From Desulfovibrio sp. JC010 (lineage in GTDB: Bacteria > Desulfobacterota > Desulfovibrionia > Desulfovibrionales > Desulfovibrionaceae): a stretch of 55,186 bases of DNA. Both the position numbers and the translations under genes were made by a program. The notes under the pieces are model-generated. The model was not told the origin of the DNA. It did no database searches and was given only the letters and a program-made list of their open reading frames with translations. Shown one piece after another: positions 34,656 through 43,409 of the stretch (position 1 is its first letter; each line of letters starts with the position of its first letter). The stretch is taken from NCBI RefSeq assembly GCF_010470675.1, contig NZ_VOIQ01000007.1:1-55186 (forward strand). Reading direction: 5' to 3'.

Positions 34656-35727
34656 TCAGGAAAACGGGCATGCCTATAAAATTACATGGGTAACCGATCA
34701 ACTGGCCGTGGGCTGTGCGCCCATGAGTCATGCCCAGTTGCAATCCCTGAAAGAGCAGGGGATTGACGGCATCATCAACCTTTGCGGTGAGTTCTGCGAC
34801 CTGCATGAGATTGAGCAGAATGCCGGGTTTGAGGTTTATTATCTGCCTATTGAGGATGAGGAGGCACCCGGTCTGCTGGAACTGGAAAACGCGCTTGAAT
34901 GGCTGGATGAGTCCATTTATCTGGGCAAGAAGGTGCTCATCCATTGCCGTCACGGCATCGGCAGGACCGGGACCGTGCTTAATGCCTACCTGCTGCGGCG
35001 TGGGCTGGGCCACAAGCTGGCCGGGAAGAAGATGAAGGAGCTGCGTTCAAAGCCCGCCAATTTTTCCCAGTGGTGGACCATCCGCAAGTACGGGCGCAAA
35101 AGCGGAAAGCTCACCGCGCGTACTCCCACAGTTGAATTCACGCGCAAGGTCGATCTTTCCCCGTTTTTTAATGATTACCTGAAGCTGGTCAGTGAAGTGG
35201 AACAGCGGGCCGGGGAACTGGAAAACAGGCAGCAATGCGGTCTGGACCATGATCTCTGCTGTCGTACTCCGCTGAGTATGACTCTGGCCGAAGCCCTGCA
35301 CCTCAGTCATTGCGTCAACCTTGAACTGAGCCACGGGGAAAGGGTGGAGGTGATTGAAAAGGCCATGGCAACGGCGCGGATTGAAAAGCGGGCCATGCGC
35401 GAACTGGCCGCTGATAACGAAGCCGGATTCTGCCTGTCGGGCGTGGATTCGCCATGCCCGTTGCTGGAAGAAGGCAGATGCAGGCTGTTTGAATTCCGTC
35501 CCCTGCAATGCCGGGCTTTCGGGCTGGATTCATCTGAGAACGGACGTTTGTGGCGGGAAGTGCTCAGTCCCGGACTGGATTCCGTTTCCACGCAAATCTG
35601 GTTTGCCTGCACCGGAGCCATGCAGGGGGATTCCCTGCCCCGTTTTTCCCTGCCGGATGTTGTTTCCGGCAAGTTCATCGAAGTTCTCTTTAAATTGATG
35701 ATGGAGCAGGGAATTGATGATGCTTAG
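34648..35727 (+). CDS. Dual-specificity phosphatase fused to a YkgJ-like cysteine-cluster domain
   Basis: A 359-residue protein. The N-terminal 150 residues are a dual-specificity/tyrosine phosphatase domain with the complete P-loop HCRHGIGRTG (H99, C100, R106). The C-terminal 180 residues contain the cysteine pattern of YkgJ (UPF0153) Fe-S or zinc-cluster proteins: CGLDHDLCC, FCLSGVDSPCPLL, GRCRLFEFRPLQCRAFG. ATG 34648 is chosen because gcggagggg precedes it; TTG 34615 is possible. The overlap with the dikinase-like gene suggests the two proteins act on the same phosphorylated substrate or that the phosphatase resets the dikinase; this is inference. Confidence 0.85.
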   Translation: MADQENGHAYKITWVTDQLAVGCAPMSHAQLQSLKEQGIDGIINLCGEFCDLHEIEQNAGFEVYYLPIEDEEAPGLLELENALEWLDESIYLGKKVLIHCRHGIGRTGTVLNAYLLRRGLGHKLAGKKMKELRSKPANFSQWWTIRKYGRKSGKLTARTPTVEFTRKVDLSPFFNDYLKLVSEVEQRAGELENRQQCGLDHDLCCRTPLSMTLAEALHLSHCVNLELSHGERVEVIEKAMATARIEKRAMRELAADNEAGFCLSGVDSPCPLLEEGRCRLFEFRPLQCRAFGLDSSENGRLWREVLSPGLDSVSTQIWFACTGAMQGDSLPRFSLPDVVSGKFIEVLFKLMMEQGIDDA

Positions 35728-35736
35728 ATATTTGAA

Positions 35737-36336
35737 CTAGTCGTCGTCCCGGTGCTCAAAATCCCGGTGGCTGAGAATTCTTCCGTTTTGCGGGTCAATC
35801 ATGACCATCAGGGTCCTTTGCGCTGTGAAAAGATTGATCCGGTAGCAGAGCAGGCCGTCTATATTCTCAATTTCGGCCCGGTAGGCGGTGCTGCAGGTTT
35901 TGAGTTCTGCCTCACGAATGGCCTGTTCCATACTCAGTTTGCTTTTTTCTATTGGATCATAATATTTGCATATTTTTTCAATCACACTGGGCATGAATTC
36001 CGGCTGGCTGATACTCAGTATTTCCCCGGTTGCAAGTGAAGCCGTTACCTGCACGATTTCCTGCTTGCGGAGGATGTCTATTTCAACATGCCGGCTGCCG
36101 TTTTCTTCTCCCTCTATCTCCACTTCAACGGCAATTCCCTCTGCTTTTTCTTCAGCCTTGGCAACCAGTGCTGCAAGAGTGCAGTTGCTCTGCTGTGCGG
36201 CCTGTATGATATAATCCGCGCTTTTGATGTAGTCATCGCTGAAAAAGTCGTCGGCAATGGCTGAGATGGACCCGAAGGTTATGGTGATGGCGGCACATAA
36301 AACAATGAACGCTTCTTTCAAAATTGATTTATCCAT
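35737..36336 (-). CDS. Exported PepSY-domain protein
   Basis: A 199-residue protein with a signal peptide (about 1-28) and two PepSY-like domains; the second is the clearer (MEQAIREAELKT ... GRILSHRDFEH). PepSY proteins near two-component genes are thought to modulate the sensor or inhibit proteases. Ribosome binding site aggag before ATG. An operator-like element (36394-36422) shared with the promoter region of the 39305 gene lies 58 bases upstream. Confidence 0.78.
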   Translation of the reverse strand: MDKSILKEAFIVLCAAITITFGSISAIADDFFSDDYIKSADYIIQAAQQSNCTLAALVAKAEEKAEGIAVEVEIEGEENGSRHVEIDILRKQEIVQVTASLATGEILSISQPEFMPSVIEKICKYYDPIEKSKLSMEQAIREAELKTCSTAYRAEIENIDGLLCYRINLFTAQRTLMVMIDPQNGRILSHRDFEHRDDD

Positions 36337-36393
36337 GGTGGTTCTCCTTTTGGTTTGTTGAGAACATCATGGAATATGGGAATTGCCTGCGGC

Positions 36394-36422
36394 TTACCCG
36401 GAAATTACTTGGCTGTAATTTT
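36394..36422. promoter_or_regulatory. Putative response-regulator operator, copy 1
   Basis: The element TTACC-N3-AAATTAC-N6-GTAATTTT is found here and at 39373-39401 with identical spacing. The inner part is a 7-bp inverted repeat (36402-36408 / 36415-36421); TTAC also recurs at an 11-bp step, as in OmpR-type direct-repeat sites. It sits between the kinase gene and the PepSY gene. Confidence 0.65.
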
Positions 36423-37812
36423 AATTTCTTGGAAAGCGAATCTCAAAAATGCTGCCTCCTTGCGAAGCCTCCTGAACCGTGACACTGCCGCCGTGGGCCT
36501 GCATTACCGCGCGGACAAGGCTTAAGCCCAGCCCCACGCCTTTTGTGGAACGGCTTTTATCTCCCCGGTAGAGCTTTTCAAAGATGCGTTCCCGTTCCTC
36601 TTCCGGGATTCCGGGGCCGCTGTCCTGTATGGAAATTACGGTAAATTCCTCTTCAAGCGCGGTTCTGAAAATAATTTTTCCGCCTTCCGGGGTGTATTTA
36701 AGTCCGTTGTCGCTCAGGTTGCCGAGGACCTGCAGGGTGCGCTGACGGTCTGCTGAAATCATGAAGTTATCAGCTTTATTGTCTATGATGATGTTGCGTT
36801 CTTCGGCAATTATTTCATAGAGATCAATGGTTTCTGTGATTAGTTCAGAGCAGGAAAGAGGTTCGGGTGCAAGATGCATCTGGCCTGTTTCCGCCTCGGT
36901 AATATCCATGAGCATGTTGATGAGTTTGTCGATGCGTTCTACATCCTCAGCACAATCCATGAGCACTTCCCGCTGTTCTTCTGCGGAAGCATCTGAAAGA
37001 AGGGTCTGTTCAATACGGGCTTTCATGCGGGCCAGCGGGGTTTTCAGGTCATGGCTGACATTGCCCAGAGTGTCGCGCATGGCGGTAATCAGGATTTCAA
37101 TCCGTTCCAGCATGATATTGAAAAGTTCAGCCAGTTCCCGCAATTCCCCGCTTTTTTCAAAGACCGGAACCCGGCTTTCCATGTTGCCGGATGAAACTTT
37201 TTTTGCTGTTGCGGCCAGTTCCCGTACCGGGCGCAGCACATGGCGGGAGAACATAATCCCACCGATTGCCCCCAGAACAATGATCCCGGAAATGGTGATC
37301 AGGAATACGCTTTGCAACCCCTCGACCATGAATTCCTGACGTCCGGTGGTCCGTCCGGTCTGTAGGGTGAATCCGTTATCCAGCGCAGTGATGAGTATAT
37401 CAAGGTCTGTTGGTGTGGGCAGGTTGAACGGTACCCATTTTGTCTGTTTAGGCAGGTCGGGGAGCAGAAAATGTTTTGAGTCCAGCTCATCAAGCTCCTG
37501 CGGTATGGTCAGCCAGACGGTTTTGCCGTCACCGTCCGTCAGGTGGATGAAAATATTACTGAATGTGTTGGCCTGATGCTGGCTGCGGATTGTACTCAGC
37601 AGCGACGCAAAACCTTTGTTTTTGTAGATGTTTTTATATACCTGCACCCGTTCGTTGATACGTTCCCGCTCCATCTGGGTCAGGTAAAAATCGAGCATAA
37701 ATGTGCTCAGGGCGAATAGGCAGAGCGTACTTCCCACAAAGAGCAGAAAGTACGCGGAAATTATGCGGTAGGAATTAAATAATTTTTTAACCCTTTTTTT
37801 CAGTGAGCACAT
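36421..37812 (-). CDS. Two-component sensor histidine kinase
   Basis: A 463-residue inner-membrane kinase of the OmpR-partner type: membrane segments at about 18-40 and 166-188 flanking a periplasmic sensor of 125 residues, HAMP (about 190-240), HisKA with H254 in NVSHDLKTPLARMK, and HATPase (NLSDNGLKYTPEGG, DSGPGIP, GVGLGLSLVRAV). It overlaps the upstream response-regulator gene by 26 bases. The ligand is unknown; the neighbouring Fe-S membrane protein and PepSY protein hint at redox or envelope stress. Confidence 0.93.
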   Translation of the reverse strand: MCSLKKRVKKLFNSYRIISAYFLLFVGSTLCLFALSTFMLDFYLTQMERERINERVQVYKNIYKNKGFASLLSTIRSQHQANTFSNIFIHLTDGDGKTVWLTIPQELDELDSKHFLLPDLPKQTKWVPFNLPTPTDLDILITALDNGFTLQTGRTTGRQEFMVEGLQSVFLITISGIIVLGAIGGIMFSRHVLRPVRELAATAKKVSSGNMESRVPVFEKSGELRELAELFNIMLERIEILITAMRDTLGNVSHDLKTPLARMKARIEQTLLSDASAEEQREVLMDCAEDVERIDKLINMLMDITEAETGQMHLAPEPLSCSELITETIDLYEIIAEERNIIIDNKADNFMISADRQRTLQVLGNLSDNGLKYTPEGGKIIFRTALEEEFTVISIQDSGPGIPEEERERIFEKLYRGDKSRSTKGVGLGLSLVRAVMQAHGGSVTVQEASQGGSIFEIRFPRN

Positions 37813-38467
37813 AGCCGACCCCGCGGATTGTGGAAATCAGGTTTTCAGCAAAGGGTTTGTCCACTTTGGAGCGCAGCCGGTGCATGAGCACTTCCACCAC
37901 ATTGGTCTGCGGGTTGAAACTGTAGTCCCAGATATGTTCGAGGATCATGGTCTTGGTGATCACCCGTCCGGAATTGTTCATCATGTATTCAAGAAGTCCG
38001 TATTCCCGTGCGTGCAGGATGATCGGTTCGCCGTCTCGGCTTACTTCGCGGGTGAAGCGGTCCAGAACCAGATCACCGACCTGTAATTTCGATTCTGCCG
38101 GGGTGCGCGAAGACCTGCGGATAAGGGCCTGCAAACGGGCCTGAAGTTCGACAAAGGAAAAGGGTTTGGTCAGGTAGTCGTCACCCCCGGCCTGCAGCCC
38201 GGAGACCTTGTCGTCCACACTCTGGCGGGCACTGAGGATGAGTACCGGGGTTTCCAGCGCGCGGCCCCGCATCTCGGCAATGATGCTCAGTCCGTCCCGG
38301 CCCGGAAGCATGAGGTCGATTACGGCTGCGTCATATTCCGTACTCAGGGCGAAGTTCAGCCCCTCGTTGCCGTCCGCTGCATGGTCCACGGTAAAGCCTG
38401 CTTCGCGCAGCCCTTTGGCAATGTACTCGGCAATGGTCGTGTCGTCTTCAACAATCAAAATCCGCAA
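37787..38467 (-). CDS. OmpR-family response regulator
   Basis: A 226-residue regulator: receiver domain with D51 in VIDLMLPGRDG, acidic pair E7-D8-D9 and conserved K in YLTKPFSF, then a winged-helix DNA-binding domain (EYGLLEYMMNNSGRVITKTM, VVEVLMHRLRSKVDKPF). It is cognate to the overlapping kinase. The twin elements at 36394-36422 and 39373-39401 are its likely binding sites. Confidence 0.95.
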   Translation of the reverse strand: MRILIVEDDTTIAEYIAKGLREAGFTVDHAADGNEGLNFALSTEYDAAVIDLMLPGRDGLSIIAEMRGRALETPVLILSARQSVDDKVSGLQAGGDDYLTKPFSFVELQARLQALIRRSSRTPAESKLQVGDLVLDRFTREVSRDGEPIILHAREYGLLEYMMNNSGRVITKTMILEHIWDYSFNPQTNVVEVLMHRLRSKVDKPFAENLISTIRGVGYVLTEKKG

Positions 38468-38522
38468 TGTCTGTCTCCTTGGGAACCCAGTGCGGGCTTA
38501 TCTGGCCGCATTGGGTTCATTG

Positions 38523-39305
38523 TTACCATTGATATACAAACAAGACCAGATAGGTGGCGGCCAGATAAGCGGTCATGACCAGAGCTGAGAACAGGCCGGG
38601 ATTGATTTTCAGGCCGAGCAGTTCCAGTGACAGGGCATCTGCCTTGGACGGGCAGACATTATCGAGGCAGTTGAAGCAGCTCAGGCAGTCATCGCCGCAG
38701 ATTTCATTTTTGGATGAAGGGTTGACCTGCATGGGGCAGACCCGGTCGCATTTTCCGCAATCAATGCAGGTTTCTGTATTGCGCTTGATTTTGCAGATTT
38801 TAATCACTTTGTTGATCAGGTTGTAGCCCGCTTTTTGAAAGCACATGTATTTACAGAAGAAGTTGGGAATGAACAGGGGGATCAGCAGGACCGCAAAATG
38901 TTTTGCTTTAATGAAGTTCCATGAGAAAGCAGTGGATTTGTACATTTCGATGTGGTCACCGAAGTAGCTGACCCCTTTGACGGTGAAGAGGTAGAGGAAG
39001 AAGCCCAGCAGCGGGTAACGGAGCATGCGCAGCCATTTGTCATAGGGCTGGGGGATGTTGAATTGCAGCTTGGGAAAGAGCTTATTGCCCACGCGGGTGG
39101 CAAAGTAGGACGCAGCCCCGAAGGGACAGGCCCAGCCGCAGAAGAACGGGCCAAAAAGAATTATGGAACCGAGTACCAGATATTCACTTTCCAGTTCAAA
39201 ATCGATGCCCATAAGCTTGCCCAGAAAGTAAAAGTTTGCGGCAAAGAAAAAGCGTATGGCGTCCCTTGAAAAGGTCAGCGGTGTGTCTTTTTTATAAAGT
39301 TTCAT
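38523..39305 (-). CDS. 4Fe-4S membrane protein (NapH/CcoG-like)
   Basis: A 260-residue protein with about five membrane segments, a CGWACPFGA motif between helices and two 4Fe-4S motifs near the C terminus: CIDCGKCDRVCPM and CLSCFNCLDNVCP. This is the plan of NapH-, NosR- and RdxA-like electron-transfer proteins. It is the first gene of the set with the two-component system and PepSY gene; the operator-like element 39373-39401 lies 68 bases before its start. Electron donor and acceptor are unknown. Confidence 0.88.
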   Translation of the reverse strand: MKLYKKDTPLTFSRDAIRFFFAANFYFLGKLMGIDFELESEYLVLGSIILFGPFFCGWACPFGAASYFATRVGNKLFPKLQFNIPQPYDKWLRMLRYPLLGFFLYLFTVKGVSYFGDHIEMYKSTAFSWNFIKAKHFAVLLIPLFIPNFFCKYMCFQKAGYNLINKVIKICKIKRNTETCIDCGKCDRVCPMQVNPSSKNEICGDDCLSCFNCLDNVCPSKADALSLELLGLKINPGLFSALVMTAYLAATYLVLFVYQW

Positions 39306-39372
39306 GTTTTCCCCTTGTTTGGAAATAAGTGTTTACTTCGGGGGAATATGAGTGAGTACTCTTGCGGGCTGA

Positions 39373-39401
39373 TTACCTGAAAATTACACGGGCGTAATTT
39401 T
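39373..39401. promoter_or_regulatory. Putative response-regulator operator, copy 2
   Basis: Same element as at 36394-36422: TTACC-N3-AAATTAC-N6-GTAATTTT, with the inner inverted repeat at 39381-39387 / 39394-39400. It lies upstream of the 4Fe-4S membrane protein gene and 11 bases from the left terminator repeat of the defence-like cassette. Confidence 0.65.
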
Positions 39402-39412
39402 GCAAAATAAAC

Positions 39413-39452
39413 CCCCTCTTCGCCACTTAAGGCAAAGAGGGGCTGCATAATT
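39413..39452 (-). repeat. Terminator repeat, left copy (flanks RloAB-like cassette)
   Basis: A 40-base sequence identical to 41520-41559 except one base. It forms a 12-bp hairpin (one mismatch) with loop acttaa, followed on the minus strand by tttatttt. It therefore works as the terminator of the RloB-like gene, which ends 30 bases earlier. Confidence 0.9.
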
Positions 39453-39481
39453 TTAATAAGTGTTGATGAAATTCTGAAATT

Positions 39482-40111
39482 TTATTGAGTGGGATCACTC
39501 TGGATTTCGATAATCAGATCATTCAGCCATTTATATTTAGATTGCTTGCGCATCTGCTCAAGGTGTTTGTGGTCAATCTTTGCGATATATTTGGAATGAT
39601 CGTTTGAGTTAATTTTCTTTTGCTTACAGGTGTCCTTGCAGTTTTTGCACTTCCTTGTGGAGACTTTTCCGGTTTTTGTCAGTTCCAGTAAAAAGCATTC
39701 ACAGCAGTTGGGTTCTATTGCGAAGAGTTTTATTTGCGACTTGTCTGGTTTTTTGAAGAGCAGTCTTTTGTTTGGGATCTTTTTGCAGGCTTCCGCAATG
39801 ATTTGTTCTGTATTCAGTCTGTCGTATTCAATAAAATCAGAATCCATAATGACTATGATTTTATCAAAGCTGTTGTCTTTGTAGAGTATGGCTTCTTTGA
39901 CAACATCAATCGGGCTGCGGCCATTTCCGAATGAAGGCCGAACGCTGTAGTTTTCGTGTGCCGGGTAGAAATACGAGATTATTTTGTATAATTCCCGACA
40001 AGCCTGATCTTCTCCAAAAACAAGTACAGATGTTTTTTGTAGTCTTTGGGGGCGTTGTTTTCTGCGTTGAAACTTTCTGCTCTTACGGGAGCCTTCTGAT
40101 CTTTTAGCCAT
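39482..40111 (-). CDS. RloB/TOPRIM-like protein of candidate defence module
   Basis: A 209-residue protein with a very basic N terminus (about 10 Arg/Lys in 25 residues). The segment VLVFGEDQACRELYK followed by IIVIMDSDF has the spacing of a TOPRIM-type Glu ... DxD metal site, as in RloB-family proteins. The segment EPNCCECFLLEL resembles the RloB motif around the last conserved acid, and a CKNCKDTCK cluster follows, possibly zinc-binding. Its ATG shares a base with the stop of the ATPase gene (TAATG), so the two are translated together. A nuclease triggered by the ATPase is the likely role. Family assignment is by motif only. Confidence 0.62.
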   Translation of the reverse strand: MAKRSEGSRKSRKFQRRKQRPQRLQKTSVLVFGEDQACRELYKIISYFYPAHENYSVRPSFGNGRSPIDVVKEAILYKDNSFDKIIVIMDSDFIEYDRLNTEQIIAEACKKIPNKRLLFKKPDKSQIKLFAIEPNCCECFLLELTKTGKVSTRKCKNCKDTCKQKKINSNDHSKYIAKIDHKHLEQMRKQSKYKWLNDLIIEIQSDPTQ

Positions 40112-41394
40112 TAGCTTACCTGCGGGATGGCACCGTATTTTCCGGTGATGTAATTCATGAAGAAGTTATCCCGCTCTTTGACATCCTTTACGTCATTGAG
40201 AAACCATGCCTGACTCTCAAGAGTTTTGCGGTCTTTTTCCACCAGCACAATCTGTCTTTTGCTGAGTTGGTTTATGACGTTGACGCTGTGGCTGCTGCAG
40301 ATGAGCTGGCCACGCAATTCTTCACCGGACTGCTCTCTGAAACGTTCAATCATTTCTTCAACAACAATAGGATGCAGTCCCACTTCTATTTCATCAATGA
40401 TGGCAACTCCCCCTGTTGTAAGAGCTGCTATGATCGGAAAAAGGACTTTAATGAGTTGCTTGGTTCCGTCTGACTCAAGGTTGATATCGAATCTGTATTC
40501 AAAGCCATTGATTTCATGTATCGCTTCGCACACTTCAACTTTACCTGCAAAGAAATTAGTATACACCTTAGGGGTGGGAATACTCTCGTCGGGCATATTG
40601 TCCAGCAAGCCTTTGATTTTCTTTACGGGTTCAGAATCAAGAAACTCTTGTTCTATTTCGATTTCTGAATGCTCAATCCGCTCAATTCCTACATCGAATG
40701 ACTTCAGATAATTGGAAACGTTGTCTATTATGTTCAAGTCCTTGAATGCTTTTGTTGCTTCTATCACTGGAACATAATTGTTGTATTTGTATACAAAAAA
40801 TAGATTCAATCCTTCCAATATTTCTTCAAGTCCAGTTTCGTGTTTCAATGAATCAGAAACAGCAAGAAGCGATTCACTATGTTCCAGTTCACGTTTCATT
40901 TTATCAATGCTGAATTTGGCTTTTGTTCCTTTTGTTATCTGGATTTCGCCGTCATCATCCAGCTCTCTTTTAAATATATAATTCCAACGCCCTGTTTTGG
41001 GGTTTGACTCATAAAGCTCTTCATAATCAACTTGTGCAGCCGCACGGTCATAACCAAGTGAGTAGCGGAAAATTGTTCCTGAAATTTCGCATACAAGTTC
41101 AAAATCAGAGATCGGACTCGGTTTTTCTGACAACCTGAAGAAATCAATTTTTAGTGCTTTTTGCCTGTTTGTCATAAAAGAAAGAAGAGCAGAAAGGGTC
41201 TTGATCAGGTTCGACTTACCGGAAGCATTTGCTCCGATGCATGTGATCACGGAAGGCACGTAATGATTTTCCGCCAGCTCAATAAAACGGGGATCATCGG
41301 AATATTTTTTATCAACACTTTTAAAATCAAAGTCGAGGCACTGCTCATCCTTAAATGACCAGGCATTGTCAAAACAAAAAGAGAGAATTATCAC
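40111..41394 (-). CDS. AAA/ABC-type ATPase (RloA/AAA_15-like) of candidate defence module
   Basis: A 427-residue cytoplasmic ATPase of the RecF/OLD/ABC class: Walker A GANASGKSNL (54-63), signature-like SDGTKQLIK, Walker B GGVAIIDEIEVGLHP and switch histidine in ICSSHSVNVI. Such ATPases pair with TOPRIM or nuclease partners in OLD, Gabija, PARIS and Rlo-type systems. Start is GTG with ggag nine bases upstream; a weak candidate promoter (TTGACG 41494-41499, 17 bases, TAACAA) lies upstream. The gene is A+T-richer than its neighbours, a sign of transfer. Confidence 0.85.
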   Translation of the reverse strand: MIILSFCFDNAWSFKDEQCLDFDFKSVDKKYSDDPRFIELAENHYVPSVITCIGANASGKSNLIKTLSALLSFMTNRQKALKIDFFRLSEKPSPISDFELVCEISGTIFRYSLGYDRAAAQVDYEELYESNPKTGRWNYIFKRELDDDGEIQITKGTKAKFSIDKMKRELEHSESLLAVSDSLKHETGLEEILEGLNLFFVYKYNNYVPVIEATKAFKDLNIIDNVSNYLKSFDVGIERIEHSEIEIEQEFLDSEPVKKIKGLLDNMPDESIPTPKVYTNFFAGKVEVCEAIHEINGFEYRFDINLESDGTKQLIKVLFPIIAALTTGGVAIIDEIEVGLHPIVVEEMIERFREQSGEELRGQLICSSHSVNVINQLSKRQIVLVEKDRKTLESQAWFLNDVKDVKERDNFFMNYITGKYGAIPQVS

Positions 41395-41519
41395 TTAAGA
41401 CTCCGTAATAAGTTTGTGAACTAGGCTGTTTTCGGAAGATTATCGCCGAAAAAGCTGTGAAGCATATTTTTTGTTAATTACTTTTAACCTATGCGTCAAC
41501 GGTTGATTGAAAATATAAG

Positions 41520-41559
41520 CCCCTCTTCGCCACTTAAGGCAAAGAGGGGCTGTATAATT
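41520..41559 (-). repeat. Terminator repeat, right copy
   Basis: Direct repeat of 39413-39452 (39 of 40 bases equal). It is the terminator of the adenylating-enzyme gene, which ends 12 bases away. The cassette 39482-41394 lies exactly between the two copies. Confidence 0.9.
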
Positions 41560-41571
41560 ATTACAATGAAT

Positions 41572-42849
41572 CTACATGAACCGCTTATCAATAACCCTCC
41601 GGATTTTTCCGGTGGTTTCCACACGCGGGATGCCGCCCGAGGGGACGATCAGGATCTTGAAGGCCCGGATGTTGTTCTTGTCGCGGTTGGTTCCTACTGC
41701 GGGGATGTCGCCGCTTAAGCATTCGTAGACCTTTGAAGTCAGCTGAAAATCATCCACGGCGTCACAGTCTGCGGCTTCAACGCGGACGATGATATCTGTT
41801 TTATCGGCGTTGAGGTCCAGCCTGACCTGGAAGACCGGGGCCAGTTCATCGAACTTGCCGAGGCAGGAACCTAGCTGGTCCAGGGTCATGGAATCATGGC
41901 TGAATTCGATGATTTCATCAGAGCGTTGCAGCAGCTTGAAGCGCGGGCTGGTTCGGCCGCATTCGCATTCGCCTTCCATCCATTCAATGTCGTCGCCCAC
42001 CTTCATGCGGATGGCCGGCTGCAGGACGCGGATCAGGGAGGTGGCGATGATGGCACCGTCGTCGTCCTTTTCCACTATGCAGTCGGGTTGCAGTACATGG
42101 TGTTCGGTTCCGGTGCAGTGTTCGCACTGGAAACCGATGGGGCCTACTTCTGCCGCGCCGTATCCGGCAGAATGGAAGGTTGCATCGGGCCAGACCGAAG
42201 CCAGATATTTTTCCTGTTCCGTGGTCAGTGGAGTGGAGGCAAAGGCTACTTTTTCAATATGCAGCTTGATGCCGCGCCGGGTTGCTTCCTGTGCGATCTG
42301 GACCAGTGTGGGCGAGATGCCGAAGAGGGTGTTCGGCTGCATCATTTCCAGATATTCCAAAGTCTTTTCCACTGGCTGGTTGTCGGTGATGGGCAGGATG
42401 TTGCATCCTATCATCTCCAGTGCGCGGTAGCTTGTCAGGAACCCGGTCCAGAAAGCCCCGGCCCGGATGCAGTTGGCCACCAAGTCATCCGGGGTGATGC
42501 CGCAGGCTGTGAGGCCGTATGCCGCGCCAAAGCATACTTCATGAAATTCATCCAGACTGTAACGGGCAAAACTCATCCGCCCGGAAGTGCCTCCGGTGGA
42601 GAATTTGTAGAATCCCCCGTTATTGCGGGTGTACAGGGACTTTTTGCAGGTTTCCCCTTCGGTGCAGAGGGTCTGCTTGTCAATCACGGGGAGCTTTTTC
42701 AGCTCATCCAGATTCTTCAGCGGCAGTTCGATGCCCTGATATAGTTTTTTATAAAAAGGGGCCTGAACAGCGATGGAAAGAATATGATTCAGCTTTTCCA
42801 ACTTGTATAATTCAGCACTCTTCTGGTCTGAGAAATTGAGATCGGTCAT
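41572..42849 (-). CDS. PaaK/coenzyme F390 synthetase-like adenylating enzyme
   Basis: A 425-residue member of the phenylacetate-CoA ligase branch of the AMP-forming superfamily. Visible: the phosphate-binding loop FSTGGTSGRMSFARY, the SAGYGAAEVGP segment of the adenylate site, a cysteine pair region (CEHC, CECG) and a C-terminal domain ending GGIPRVETTGKIRRV. In Desulfovibrio these are usually annotated as phenylacetate-CoA ligase or F390 synthetase, but the acid substrate is unknown. Confidence 0.85.
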   Translation of the reverse strand: MTDLNFSDQKSAELYKLEKLNHILSIAVQAPFYKKLYQGIELPLKNLDELKKLPVIDKQTLCTEGETCKKSLYTRNNGGFYKFSTGGTSGRMSFARYSLDEFHEVCFGAAYGLTACGITPDDLVANCIRAGAFWTGFLTSYRALEMIGCNILPITDNQPVEKTLEYLEMMQPNTLFGISPTLVQIAQEATRRGIKLHIEKVAFASTPLTTEQEKYLASVWPDATFHSAGYGAAEVGPIGFQCEHCTGTEHHVLQPDCIVEKDDDGAIIATSLIRVLQPAIRMKVGDDIEWMEGECECGRTSPRFKLLQRSDEIIEFSHDSMTLDQLGSCLGKFDELAPVFQVRLDLNADKTDIIVRVEAADCDAVDDFQLTSKVYECLSGDIPAVGTNRDKNNIRAFKILIVPSGGIPRVETTGKIRRVIDKRFM

Positions 42850-42953
42850 GCTGGCCTCCCGTATTTATCTGATCATCAAGCTATGGTTTTCAAGCCTAGC
42901 TTAGCAGATTTGGGGAGGCGGTGTATATAATTACCGCAAAATTTTTCGTTGAG

Positions 42954-43409
42954 CTATGTCCGGTTCAGTGCGCGGGTCAGGAATTTATCCAGCTGGTTGG
43001 TGAAGTTCTGCTTGTCCTTGGGGCTGAATGCGGCAGGGCCGCCGGAGACAGTGCCCGCACTGCGCAGTTCTTCCATGAGATTGCGCATGCTTAAAATTCC
43101 TTTGATATTGTCCTCAGTGTAGAGCTCGCCGCGCGGATTAAGGCCCGTGGCTCCTTTGTCCACAATCTTGTCCGCCAGCGGAATATCCGCAGTGATGACC
43201 AGATCGCCGGGGCTGCACTGCTTGACAATTTCATTGTCCGCCACATCAAACCCGGCACCGACCTTGAGCATATGGATGAAAGGTGAAGTGGGAATGTTCA
43301 TGTACTGGTTGGCTACGAGGGTAAGCTCTACCTCCCGGCGCACGGCTGTTTTGAATAGAATTTCTTTTACGGCCTTGGGGCAGGCATCGGCGTCGACCCA
43401 GATCTGCAT
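42954..43409 (-). CDS. YaiI/YqxD family protein (DUF188)
   Basis: A 151-residue protein starting [18 protein letters not shown], the standard start of the DUF188/YaiI family, with [17 protein letters not shown] and [12 protein letters not shown] in the middle. The fold is PIN-like; the function is not established. The frame is open to 43520 but the family start and the agggat before ATG 43409 decide for the shorter form. Confidence 0.9.
   Translation of the reverse strand: MQIWVDADACPKAVKEILFKTAVRREVELTLVANQYMNIPTSPFIHMLKVGAGFDVADNEIVKQCSPGDLVITADIPLADKIVDKGATGLNPRGELYTEDNIKGILSMRNLMEELRSAGTVSGGPAAFSPKDKQNFTNQLDKFLTRALNRT

Noticed and set aside
39482-41394. Call the cassette PARIS (AriA-AriB)
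   Set aside because: The architecture is similar but I cannot show that the partner is DUF4435 (AriB) rather than RloB; only the general class is supported.
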